Assembly: GCF_001949145.1 (NCBI RefSeq)
Contig: NW_019091362.1
Coordinates: 2,455,790 to 2,519,789, forward strand
DNA: 64,000 nucleotides
Direction: 5' to 3'
Source: Acanthaster planci
Taxonomy: Eukaryota > Echinodermata > Asteroidea > Valvatida > Acanthasteridae
Under the pieces are notes generated by a model, which worked only from the letters and a program-made list of their open reading frames with translations, did no database searches and was not told the DNA's origin. Shown here piece by piece: positions 44,401-56,400 of this stretch (positions are counted from its first letter, which is position 1; the number at the start of each line of letters is the position of its first letter). The position numbers were made by a program, and so were the translations under genes.

Positions 44401-47400
44401 GCAATCATACCTACTTATTTTGACTTTAAAAATCACTATACCACGGAGTCCTATCAATTGTATTTGACAAAACCAACACTGAAACTCAATGAAATGCTCA
44501 CCATCACAAAATCATCCTGACAATCAAAAACTCCAGTCCTGAGTAACCAGTAAACATCCGCAGGAAGGAAAATTCCCATCACTGGCCGATCCACATGAAG
44601 GGAATTTGAGCAATTGAAAGTGCACTGGTGTCATGTTCACAATAGGTAGGTTGCTGCTTTTCAGAAATTCACTTCCAATTTAATTCCTTCCTTTTTTTCT
44701 TTTAAATCCCACGACCAGATATCACTCCACCGGCTGTGATGATGAGAATTGTGAAATTTGAAGTCTGCAATCACAGCATGCCTGGCGCTCAGCACTAATG
44801 ACACCCTGCCAGTGCTCTGATTGGGACTGAACCATTCCAATCACAGGGGTTATACTGTCAGCCACTTGAGCTGGTCATTCAACTGTTCTGATGTGTATGC
44901 ATTACCACAGACCAAAGAATAGACAGATCAACACCCACCTCACAACGAATGGAAGGGTCAAGAAAAAAATCTTATTACAATGACCTCCAAGATGGATTTT
45001 CATGTTGAATTGCCAAAAACTCATTTCATATGACTACTGCTATTGCAGGAATTATTTCGTTATTTTCAATTTCAATAATTTTTTGGGGGGCAATTACCTT
45101 AAAATTACAATCTACATATAAAATGGCATGTTCCAAAACACTCATGAAATGCAAGGTTTTCCTTTCTATGAAAAATTTTGTGATTATTTTCTTTCGGCCT
45201 TACTTTTATAACATATAGAAATATCATAAAGAAATCAAATTAAAACAGAAAGACTTGAAACCCCTCAGTACATCTGTAAGAAAGTTTCCTATATCAACTA
45301 AATTCTAACCAAAAAATCAAAGCCAATGTGTGTCAATTTAAAGTGGTGATGCTGCTGCAAAATCCAGGATAAGGAATTGGTTAATGTTATATAGCAGTCA
45401 AGCTTGTGCGACCTCCAATAAACATGTTGACTACCAAATAGGTTAAAGGTCACAGTCCACTCTGGCGGTCAGCAACCCTAGCCATGGAATACCTGTGGTC
45501 AAGCATGGACCATTTGGTCCAGCATGTCAGAGAACTCCACTGGACTACAGGTACCATTATGTCCTGATTTGAGATATACATGTTCACCAGGGTTCAATCG
45601 TGGTTAAATCTTGGTTCATTTAGACAGCTAGGAGGTCACTTACACCACAATAAACACACAGGTCTTTCATACTGAGGTTGCTGTGATAATTAGCAGCATG
45701 ATGCTTGATTAGAGACTGTGTTCCTGGTCATGGTACAGTGATTCCTGGAAGTGTTCATTAACTTAGCTTAAATAAATGGATAAAAGGGAAGGCAGGGAAA
45801 ATATAACTTCTAAAGTTCATCTGAACTCTTGGTATCTTTGGAAGAAGCTTACTTTGAAACTGTCTGCTGAGAAACAATTTCAAAGGGGGGTCAGCTCGCA
45901 AGTCTGACACCTCATAGGTCCGACGCCTCATAGGTCCAACTCCTCATAAGTCCGAAAAATGCATTTTAAAAAGTCCATAAGTCTGACGCGTCAAAAGCCT
46001 GACAATTCTAGTTTCTTTTGGCCTATAGATCCGACGCCTCATAAGTCTGATGCCTCGTAAGTCCGAAAAATCAGACTTTTGAGGCGTCAGACTTATGAGG
46101 CATCAGACTTACGATACACACCCATTCAATGTACCACATAATCATCTGTGGTTTCTTTCATCTTGGAAAATTTGAACAGATACATAATACTGTTAGAAAA
46201 ACTGCAACTCCTAATTGCAGTTTTCATGGCCAGATTACATCAAATGCCTGACCATGATTCTAGGAATCTACATTTCTTCTCACATGTGCACTGCTCTACA
46301 AATAATCCTTTTCTAAATATCTGGGGGGAACAAATCCACGAAATAGAAGGACAGATGTGATCACATTTGGCACTTCACGGATTTGGCAAGAGGCACTGTC
46401 CAAGCCAAACTAATCAATATGGAAATTGTGAGTGATCCTGGGGGCTGGGCAAGCGTTTGGCTGTGAAATTCCCCCTCACCGATTCCCCGGCCGTAAACTG
46501 TTCCCCTGCAGTCACTGTCACCCACATGTCTCCAGATAGTCGGATGCGGGGGCTCGTTGTGTGTTTCTTTATTTAATCCAATTACTTCCAGTCGTGGCTT
46601 TATCAACTTGAGAAACTGATACCAGGGCGTCTGCTGGTATTAGCGTGCTGTTCCCTGTCAAATTATTAGAATGTTTTCTGATTTGTGGGTGTTGTTAGAG
46701 ATAACACCGAGAGATGGGACAGTAGCTGAATCATTCAGGATTCAACGTCTCACAACACACAAGGAATGGGAAGAATACAGGGGCAACAGAGAAGTCATTA
46801 TATGCATCAATACTGTCAAAGCATCAATGGACAAAATTTGTGTACGGAATCCCTGACAATTGAAACAAAAAAAATACAGAAACAAGACTAGAACATGACT
46901 AAATTAATGCTACACTGGGACCTTTGGGTTGTCAAACCATTAGGATCGGCTAAGACAGTCTTGAACACACTGTGAAGAGCATCTTTGTTAAATGATTTGA
47001 AAAACCTTAACCTCTATCATCTTAAAAAGAAAAGCAAAGTCAAATAAATTTACAAATGGGCCCAGAGATTAGCCACAAATAAAAGGTGAAACACGGTTAA
47101 CTGATAAATAGAATCACATATGTTCCCTACATTGCAAAGGCATACTCCAACCCCGCTCATACCTTGCCTACTTGTCACCCATTCTGAGGTGTATGCCCCT
47201 TTAAGCTCAATCGGTCGAACCCAATCAAATGTAGCCGTTTGCAGAATACAAGACCACCCCTTTCATCTAGATCTCTTAGAAAAGTGCAGGTCGCAATATG
47301 ACACACCAGCAATTACTGGTATGGAGAAAAACTGGTGGCCATTCACATTTCAAGACCACAGCCTTTACTTCCTCTGGTTCTGATGGTCTCACATTACCTT

Positions 47401-50400
47401 TGCACTTTGTATAAGCCGATTACCAATTCCCCCCCCCCCCAACTTCCCTCCAAAAAGGGAGTTTTATCCCCGGTCGCTGTGCTGGTGACTTGGGGGGAGG
47501 GGAACAGGCTCTTCATCCTGGAGGTCAAATGCGGTGGTAGAATAGTTACAATGGTGGAACCATACCCAGAGGGTAGGTGATTTGGTGTGCCACTTCAAAT
47601 TATGATGGAAAATGTCAAAACTAGTGGCTGTTTTTGTTTCCTTTTTTACCTTAATCAACGGCACTCTCTTACAATTTTCTCCATAATTATCAAAGAAAAA
47701 AAATTGTTGGTGTGGGGCTCTAAATAAAACTTCACTGCATCTGAAAGTTTTCACATGTCACAGCCTCATCCTCGTTAAGTTGAAAGAAACTCTCTGCAAA
47801 TGGGCTAATTCAAACATTTTCCAGATCGCCGTACTTTGTTGACACGATAACCTAGCTCATCCTAGCCCCTCTTTCCATCCAAATGAGACATTTCACCAGT
47901 GGCTGCATAATCGCGACAGCAGTGGATAATCGAGTTGCTTGTCCATAGAGTGTCAGTTTTTTTAGAGGGGGGCTGACAACCTAATGCAGGAATGAACACG
48001 CAAGGCCACTCGGCAGTACAGTGAACCGTAAAATTTCCACACTCAAGGAGTCCAAGAATGAGCTTATTATTCTTCCCCAGAGTGAAGTTGACACCAGGAA
48101 TAGCTACCCCTACCCTCAAGCCACGGATGCATGCTGCTGCTTCCCCATCCCTCCCCCCCCCATACCCAAGTACAAGTGCATTCTCACGTTCTACCCTTTC
48201 TGAAATGTATCATTCCCTCCTTCTTATCTATTCCGCCCGTTCCCACTTCCTGGCTGCTGTCAAATTTCTCGCTTCGCTTTCCCTCTCCTCTCTACCAAGG
48301 TGTATCGCTTTCTACAACAACAGCTTCCGTGCAGCAACCCGGGCAGCTGGAAGTTTAGGAGTTCATCGTTTGTCGGCTTGGAAAAACTCTCAGAGGATCA
48401 ACTTGCCCACATTTACATTGAATAATAGGATCAGGCAAAGGCTGTTAGTGTATGGCTGCATGTAAAGTGCACACAACCTTTTCAGTTCCCTTTTTTACAC
48501 TTGAGCTGGACAGACTGTCCAGGGGCCAAAAATGTTACTAAACACTAACATGGGGTACATGAAGAGGTGTTGGACAGAGGCACATCTTGCTAAATTAACA
48601 ACAAAGAAGTTCTGAATGGATAATTGAATGGATTTTGGATGAATAACAATTGACAAATACAGACCTGCTTGATAAACAAAGCATGTAGAAAACAATCTTA
48701 TCCATAACCCACAAAATATTTATGACAATTAAGTGTGAAGATAATCAAAGGTATTATTTTCAAAGCCTAGATACTTTGCCATAGATACCATCCCCACAGA
48801 ACAGTCCCAAAAACTGTGAGAGGAAAGCTCCGGGACCACACTGATACCCTTATCCTATTCTAAGAAGACTCCAAAAGTGAGTCCAAGACTACTAACTGAG
48901 TTCATGTGCACTTTCCACCTTGCTTCACGGCCCATCTCACCAATGTGAATGACAGGGGCGATATTCATAAGCTCGGTATTCATCCCAACCCCTTGGTCTA
49001 ACTTTACAGACTTCCAGCAAATTAGGAATTTGACACAACCGAACAAAAACACAGTTTCACCTTTGGGGTTGGAAACACAGAGTGAAGATTGTCTTTTGAT
49101 TCCTGGACCAGTCAAGCAAACAAGATTTGGTTTCACCTGGGAAAACAGGACTTGGTTTCTTTGGGAAAGTTCAGGGACACGAGTGCACTTTGGAGAAGTC
49201 ACGTCCATGAAAGTTTTGATACTTACTTCTGCGGCTGATTAACGGTAAAAATGCAACACTCACGAAGGCAAAATCATAGGCTATACATGTATATGATCCA
49301 TGGGTTTGTGAAAAGTTTAGAATGTTGCAAGGAAAAAGCTGGGTAAAGACAACTGTTCAGATGGACTTGATAAGACTGAGGGCAAGGACCAGAATAGCAT
49401 TAACTTCAACAGAACATGGTTACGTTTAAAATATATCATAAAATTCTTGTAGAATAACTTCCAAGAATAGGGAGAGCTGCACTGATATTTTTAGTTTAAA
49501 AAAATGATTGTATCAGTTTTACCCTAAAAAGCATCACCCAAAATTTCAACTAAAGATGAAATAAGGATTTGTGTGGACAGGAAGAAAACTGGCCGGGATT
49601 CTCAATCATACTGTGACCAAAGTCAGTTTTGCAAAGTCCACTTTTCAGCCTTGGAGAGCACATTAACAGACTGCACTTTGAGAAAATCATGCCAAAGAGC
49701 AACGAACAGCAGGCGAGAGAGACAAAGAGAAAACAAAATCAGAGGAAACGTTCCCATCATTTCAGCCCTACGGGTTAAGAAAATTAAAGTGCACAGCCCG
49801 TTTTTAGAATCCATTCATCTAAGGGCCACAGCAGGGGTACAGTTGGCCGACCACTGACAACGTACCAGGGAATCACATCACAGACAAATTTCATTTACTG
49901 GCAGACATAATATGCACGGACTGCTGAACAAATCAATTTGAAAGGACTAACCACTAATCCGCATTCTAGTAACCTATTCGTGGAACGCTTAGATCAGGGC
50001 ATTTAATGGACATGCTGGGGAAAAACAAATTGCAGAGGTGGCAGATTTGCCACACAACTGGACATATCTTGGCACTTCTTTTTTTTATTTCATTAAAGCT
50101 AGTCCACGTTTTGAACAAACAAAATGTAATAAAGAAGTTGAGTTTGGCAACATGGTGTTAGGAAACTTGGAACAGTAAACTTCCCAATGACTGAAAGTCC
50201 CAAAATCTAACACAGAACTGTAAACTTTTAGACACGCTACTAGAATACTTCTGGAAAGAGGTCAAAAAAGAGGTCAACTCTCAAATTTCTTCACTCTTCA
50301 ACTTCTACTCCCAATATTGAAATAAAACAGACCCTTTTCCTAAATGATATAACTAAACAGTTTTTCCAAAAAACGTCATCCCTCTGTCATTTTTGAAAAG

Positions 50401-53400
50401 GGGGGTGTGGCACACGTCCCCAATAGGTCAAAGATCTTGTCTCACTTAGGAAAACAGAAATCAGTCATGTCATAAGGTGAGAGCCCAATGTTCCTAAGAA
50501 AGAATTCTGTGCTTGTCTTTATTCAAGAAATGTTGTTTTTTGCTTTGCCCTATTGGTGACAGGGGCCAATTTCTTCCCAACCTGAGGCAATCCAATCTCT
50601 GGGTCACCATCCAATTTGTTAGGATCCCCGCTGGTCATTTTCACACCTGTCCCAGGTCACATTTGCTGTCAAATCTACAGGCAATGATACATGTCCGTGG
50701 AGGAGGGGGTGATCTTACATGTTTTGCCGAATCATTTTTTTTTAAATTTTTTTCTTTCATCTTTTAAAGAGGATATATTTCATTGATTTGGATCTGAACA
50801 ATTAACACGGATGGTTCCTTATTTTTGATTACTGACTGAACCACAATGTGGATTTCTATCGTGGGTGCTTTACAAAGTCACAATAACAAAGTGTAGCGAT
50901 ACCAGAATCTGTGATAAAATGCAATGTGGGCTTGCATTTATTAATCAATTCAAGATTCCTAAAGCAAAGGTAGCTGATTCAAAATACTACCACCAACTTT
51001 ATGTATTCACTTTCTTTCGAGCTCAAAATGAAGGGGTCCAGAGCTCCAAATATTTCCACTTTCTGAACAGAAATTGTGAAGAGCGCCACCTTTTGGTCAA
51101 GCTTGATCAGTATCAACCAATGATTTTTTAACCCAAGAAAAATCTATACAGCGCCCTCTTGTGGCACTCATGACAGAGTAGGCTACAGAACACTCAATTT
51201 CTCCAGTTTCTGTATTTAGTTGGAGACCCTGGAGACTCTGTAATTCTTCCATACGATATCCACAACCTGTGCAAATGGTCCAAAACATGGCAAGTGAGTT
51301 TTGATATTGCTAAGTGCCTTGTCATGCACATTACTCAGAAAAGATGCCCTAAGGCTTACCAGTAGTCCAGAATGGTTAGCGTTCCTCTTGAGATTACTAA
51401 ACGCCACCCTCACCTGTGAGTAGTAATTTCACACCATTTGGAATGGAAATAGGCCTACCACATATCTAAGATCACCGCTAAAGCAGCAAGTATGATGGGA
51501 CTTCTGTGGAGATACCTGCACGGTTGCAGTGAGCAAGTTAAAAGTCACGTACTTATACAAGCCTTTAGTGCACCCCCAATAAAGAATACTACAGCAGCAT
51601 CTGGGACCCACACTCAAAGTCTGATAAAACTGCACAAGAGAATATTCAACATAAAGCGGCTCGCTTTCTAACCAGAAATTACGAGAGATATGCCAGTGTA
51701 ATGACCATGTTGAAAAAAAAAAACTAGAGTGGATGCCCCTGGAAGAACCCCGGGCAGTCTGTAGGCTAATTTTCTTATGCAAGAGTTTAAACGACCTAGT
51801 AGCTTTCCAGGATGACAAACTTTCCAAAACATCCAGCAGGTTATCTACAGGCTGCAAACTCCACATTCTTTCCTTGATCTTCACTCCAAGAAGGACCGCT
51901 ACAAATACGTATTCCACGTGTAGTCTCTGAATGGAACCAACTCCCTCACTTCAGTTGGAAGCTTCTACTGTCGACATTTTCAAATACGGCTTGTTGACCC
52001 TGGATATCAGGGCCCCGCTTAAATCACGCCCATCCTCTTGACTAAATTGTTGCCTACTGCCAACACTTTTTATAACCCTTTGCACAGTATGAAGCAAAAC
52101 AGAAGTTACATCATGCTGACTCCAAGTATAAGGGAATCTTTTTGTTCTTTTTTGTTATGTTCTTTTTTTTCCTTGTTTTTTTTTTTCTTTTTGGAATTGT
52201 TTTGGACATTATACATGGGTCCGCTGGTGTGTCTGATCTTTGGTCATATACAGTAAGTGTATCTATGGATAGTAAAACCAGCCACCTGGTTACACATGAC
52301 ACTGGATTTCACTTGAGGAACAGTGAATCGGTCCATGCGGTAATTTTCTTTCATTGTAATGCATAAATGGTAACTGTGTGTTGCATACTTACTTCTGACA
52401 AAACAACTTTGGGAAACTTGTCTTGCAACTTGTTCATTTTTACGGCTAATTTGAAAGTGAGTGACTGAAATTTCTTCCACCTCTGAATTTTGCAATAACC
52501 AGGTTGTTGTCATCTGTTGGTAACAACGATTTAAAGAATGATTCCTAGAGAAAAAACATGAAGACAGGTCTTGACTTCAAGCATGATTTGGAAAATGAAA
52601 TCTTACCTGTCTTCATCACTGAGGTCCACTGTCTTCTGCAGAAACTCCCTGACTGCCGCCATTCCATCTTTCAGTCTGCTTCCCCCTGTGCCCAGTCTCT
52701 TAGCATATAAGAAGCCTCCACCTTCGCTCATGTAGCCACTGGCAATATCACCTAGCTGGGCATTCCGGTGGAGGATGTCTCCATCGCTGACATAGCCACT
52801 GCCGAGGTCTTCATCATACAGGTCATCTCCATCGTCCAGGATGGGCTGCTCGGCGAACTGCAAGTCACTCAGGTGCGAACGATTGGAGGTGGTACGCCGC
52901 ATGGAGTTGCCGTAGAGGCGAGTAAGGGAGGGGGCGGGGACAAACCGCTGGGGGACCCCACCGCTGCGGTAGGAGTAGGCCGAGTAATGGGCCTCACTCT
53001 GGACTGGCATGGAGGGGATCTGGAGTGGGAGGGAGCTGAGGTTGTTCAAACGAGCTGCTGAGGCACCATAGGTTGCGATGGCCGATCGTGGCGAGCCTTG
53101 TGGGGAGGGACCGCCCACTGTCCCTTTACTGGATCCAGTTGGTGAGCGGTGGCTCCGCAGCTGGGTGGTCACGCTGTCCCCAAATGTGGTCTCCTTGGTG
53201 GTTCTGGAGGTGGATTGACTATGCTGGACATTCATGACTGTCAGGTCCATGTTGGAGGGGCGGATGTCTCCGTACCCCTTCAGGGAGCGGGGCTGAGATG
53301 GCGGGGTGCCGAATGTCGTCACTACTTTGTCATTCTTGTAGACCGATGTGCAGTAGTCGTTGGCATCCTCTCTGGGCTTATGTATCACACTGTTTTCAGA

Positions 53401-56400
53401 TGACACACTGTTGCCAGAAGACACACTGGTCTGGCTCTGTATGGGAGTGCTGCCGATTGAAGACTCACTCACGCTGGCACTTGCAATGCTCATCTCGCTA
53501 GACTCCTTCGACATTGGCCGGGAACCAACATAATTGAATGGTGCAACTGTTGCAGTGTTTGCAGGGGACCGCTGAGATGCGCTGTGGCTTGGCGATGCTG
53601 GCAGGGGTCGATTTGAATCCGGTGACCGAGATGAACTCTTAGGTTTACAACTGGCTTGTTTCTTCGGCTTCTCATCGGGAGAGATCTTATCGTGTTTAGA
53701 TGCTACGTCTCCATTCCTTTGCTTTGAGTTTCCAGGGCCAGGGAAAGTGCTGTATGTGCCACCTCGTGAGAAAGATGTATTCCCATCCTTTGCCTCTTGC
53801 TTGGTGTCATTCAAGTTGGAATTCTTAGGAAAAGTCTGATAAGATGTGGGCGTCTTCAAACCTGTTTTCTGGCTGGCTGCGGAAGAGTTGGACTTGGTGA
53901 GGTTGCGTGAAGGAGGAGGCATCTGCAAGGAGCCTTGAGATGGGCTTTGGTTTGCCACTGGCAGTTTCGTCTTGGCAGTCGAGCCAGGTATCTGCTGTTT
54001 GCTGCTTGACGTTTTACTGCCAGGCGGTGACAGTTTGGATTTAACAGCTGGCTTTGAACAAGTGTCACTGTTTCTGGTTGACTCTGATTTGTGATTGTCT
54101 GTTGCTCCGACTGGTTCACCCCGCACTCCCAAATCAGATCCATCTTTGCTAGAAGGTTTTCCTAATTCCCTCGACTGGAGCTTGGAGGGGGGCTTAGTCT
54201 TACTTCCCCCGAAGGCCCGCCCAATGGTCTTCTGAGCAACAGCCTTTAGTGCATTTTTGGGGCTGCTGGATCCAAGGCTGGAACCAGGAGATGACACCGT
54301 ACTCTGCCCTCCTGTGCTGGTCGCAGGCCCCACCCCAGACGAGGAGGTGTTGCTAGCCGTGGTGCCAATACTGGAGTTGCTGCCGTGCTTTTTCAAACCG
54401 CTTCCCGTCCGCGACTTGTCCGGCGGCAGGGCCGACCGTTCCTGGGCAGGAGTTCGGCTTCTTGAGCCCGAAGCATCCCTGGCCGGTTGAGGTGCTGCTG
54501 TCGAGGCAGAGGACTCCGAGCTGCTGCTGTTGTTTCCATTCACGGCCGGTTTCCCTCCGGCACCTTTGCTCTTTGGAGTGCCGTGAGGATCTTTACCAGC
54601 GTGCTCCTTCCCAAAAAATTTCAGTTTGGTGAGCATGGAGCTCTTGTTGGGGCTTTTAGGAGTCTGTTGTGACTGCAGCTGTAATTCTTGTTGTGATGAT
54701 GGAGGTTGCTGCTGCGGTAGCTGTGACTGATGCTGTAGTTCCTGCTGCTGTTGTGCCGCCGCCGCCGTCTGCCGTTGCTTGGGCTGCTGCTGCTTGTGTG
54801 TCTGTTTTGGCTGAGAACTGCTGCTGGCTTTGGTTGCCGTTGTCGAGGGGGGGCGGATCTGGCTGGCTGTCCGCGTAGGAGGTTGGAGATTGCTTGAGGG
54901 TGAGGCACCATTTGGTAAAGATGAACCCTGAGATGAGGTAGTTGTAGCATTAATTTGTATTGCACCTGCAAAAGAAAAACAGGAGATTTTTGACCCACTC
55001 TTCAAGAAATATATGTACGAACATGCACAAACGTAACTCAGAAAAGCAGTACCAGCAGACACTTCAACTAACCATCACATGGCACTTTATTGCAAACAAG
55101 TGCTCACAATTTATAGGAAAAAATGAGTCATCTATTGATACTGGTATGGAAATTTATAAAAAGTAGCAGGCAGAATACACACAAGGAGTTAACCACTTGC
55201 TGCCGGGTGGTTTTAAAAACGCAGTGCACACAATTGGGACTTTTTCAAGATTTTCAGTTTCAAAATTCTTCAAAAATTCATCATTTCAATTAATGCACGT
55301 TTACACCCACACGAATAACTGTCTGGTGGCTACTCTAGTCCGACAGACAAAATCTATTGACGCCCGAGTATTTCAGCCAGGCCTGCAACCTTGTAAAAAG
55401 AGCCCAGATTGTGTGATGTTATGTAACTTTCTTTTGTTTGCAAACCTGGCACAGTGCACGGCTGACCTCTTTTCAGTAGGGGCCAGATTAGCATGCAGCG
55501 GTGCTGTGTGGCTCATCGCTGCAGTGGTGGAGCGCTTTTGTCCCCGGAGGTAATCCGCTCCCACTAACTGCCCCAAACCGTGGTATACTGTTTCAAAACA
55601 AGGCTGGATTATCTCCACTATTGAGAGTGGAAAAAATGTTGGAAATGCCCAGCAGCCTGGTCTTTTGTTCCAAATACGGTCTCTTGTTACAAGGCCCAGT
55701 TCCCTTTGTCCGGTTTCGGAGACCCCGGCCACGCGTATAAAGCATACGTATCCGGTACCGGAAACCCCAGTGACAAGTGGTTTAAGAATGTGTGAATGTC
55801 TTCACCCTTAAAGCAACAGAATCTAATGTTAGGTGGACTAAGAACTGAAGTTACTCCATACATTTGTAGCAGCTTATGTAATAGGAGCAATCAACTATGA
55901 CCCTATTTCTCTTTAACCCCTTCGCAACGGATGATGGTAAGAGCCGCCGTGAAAATTAAGATCCTACGCCCGCTTTTCAGCTATTATTCTCAGCCCACGC
56001 TCGAGCAAACACAGTGAAAGAAAAAGAAGGCATACCCTGGCTCTTGTATATATGGTGATTGGCCTTTGTGTGTTGCCAAGAAATGAAAAGGCCGAATTTG
56101 CATCATAATCACTAGCTTCACAATAGTCCCCACTTTGAAAAGAGGCAACGGGAATGTGGAAGCGAGAGTAGAGTCGCATGCCACCAAACAATGAGCCTTT
56201 TAACTGTGTAATTCAAAGCGTGCAGAACACGCAGGGCCACAAACCGAGAATTTGCGGCTTGGCAGGTGGCCTTCATGGCCAAGCGAGGCTGGAATTCTCG
56301 GAGTCGGCTTTCAGAAAAAGGTTCCCGTCGTCGCATGCAAGTATCTCCCTTCCAATCCTTGCGTTCGGCTGCCATGCACCCGTCTCTCATTCCTGTGTCA

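Larger units (their letters stand above)
24389..52606 (-). other. 28.2-kb NAV intron between exons E and D
   Basis: GT-AG, phase 2, joining LSDED-S to IDDSSS. No in-frame cassette exon or nested gene was recognised; small reading frames inside lack family resemblance. Contents include a 123-bp tandem duplication (29961-30207), a SINE (about 37095-37255), TACATGTA clusters (39220-39250 and 39600-39620), a foldback palindrome (41208-41577), a 42-bp tandem pair (43279-43363), a palindromic minisatellite (45897-46114), a CTCF-like site (51149-51166) and a LINE 3' fragment (51432-52030). An intron this long beside introns of 0.5-4 kb is a plausible place for enhancers or an alternative promoter, but none is visible. 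Confidence 0.85.

Noticed and set aside
48058-48465. 135-codon plus-strand frame
   Set aside because: No recognisable family, codon pattern or splice context; likely chance.
51429-51917. 162-codon minus-strand frame
   Set aside because: Antisense shadow of the degraded LINE reverse transcriptase on the plus strand.
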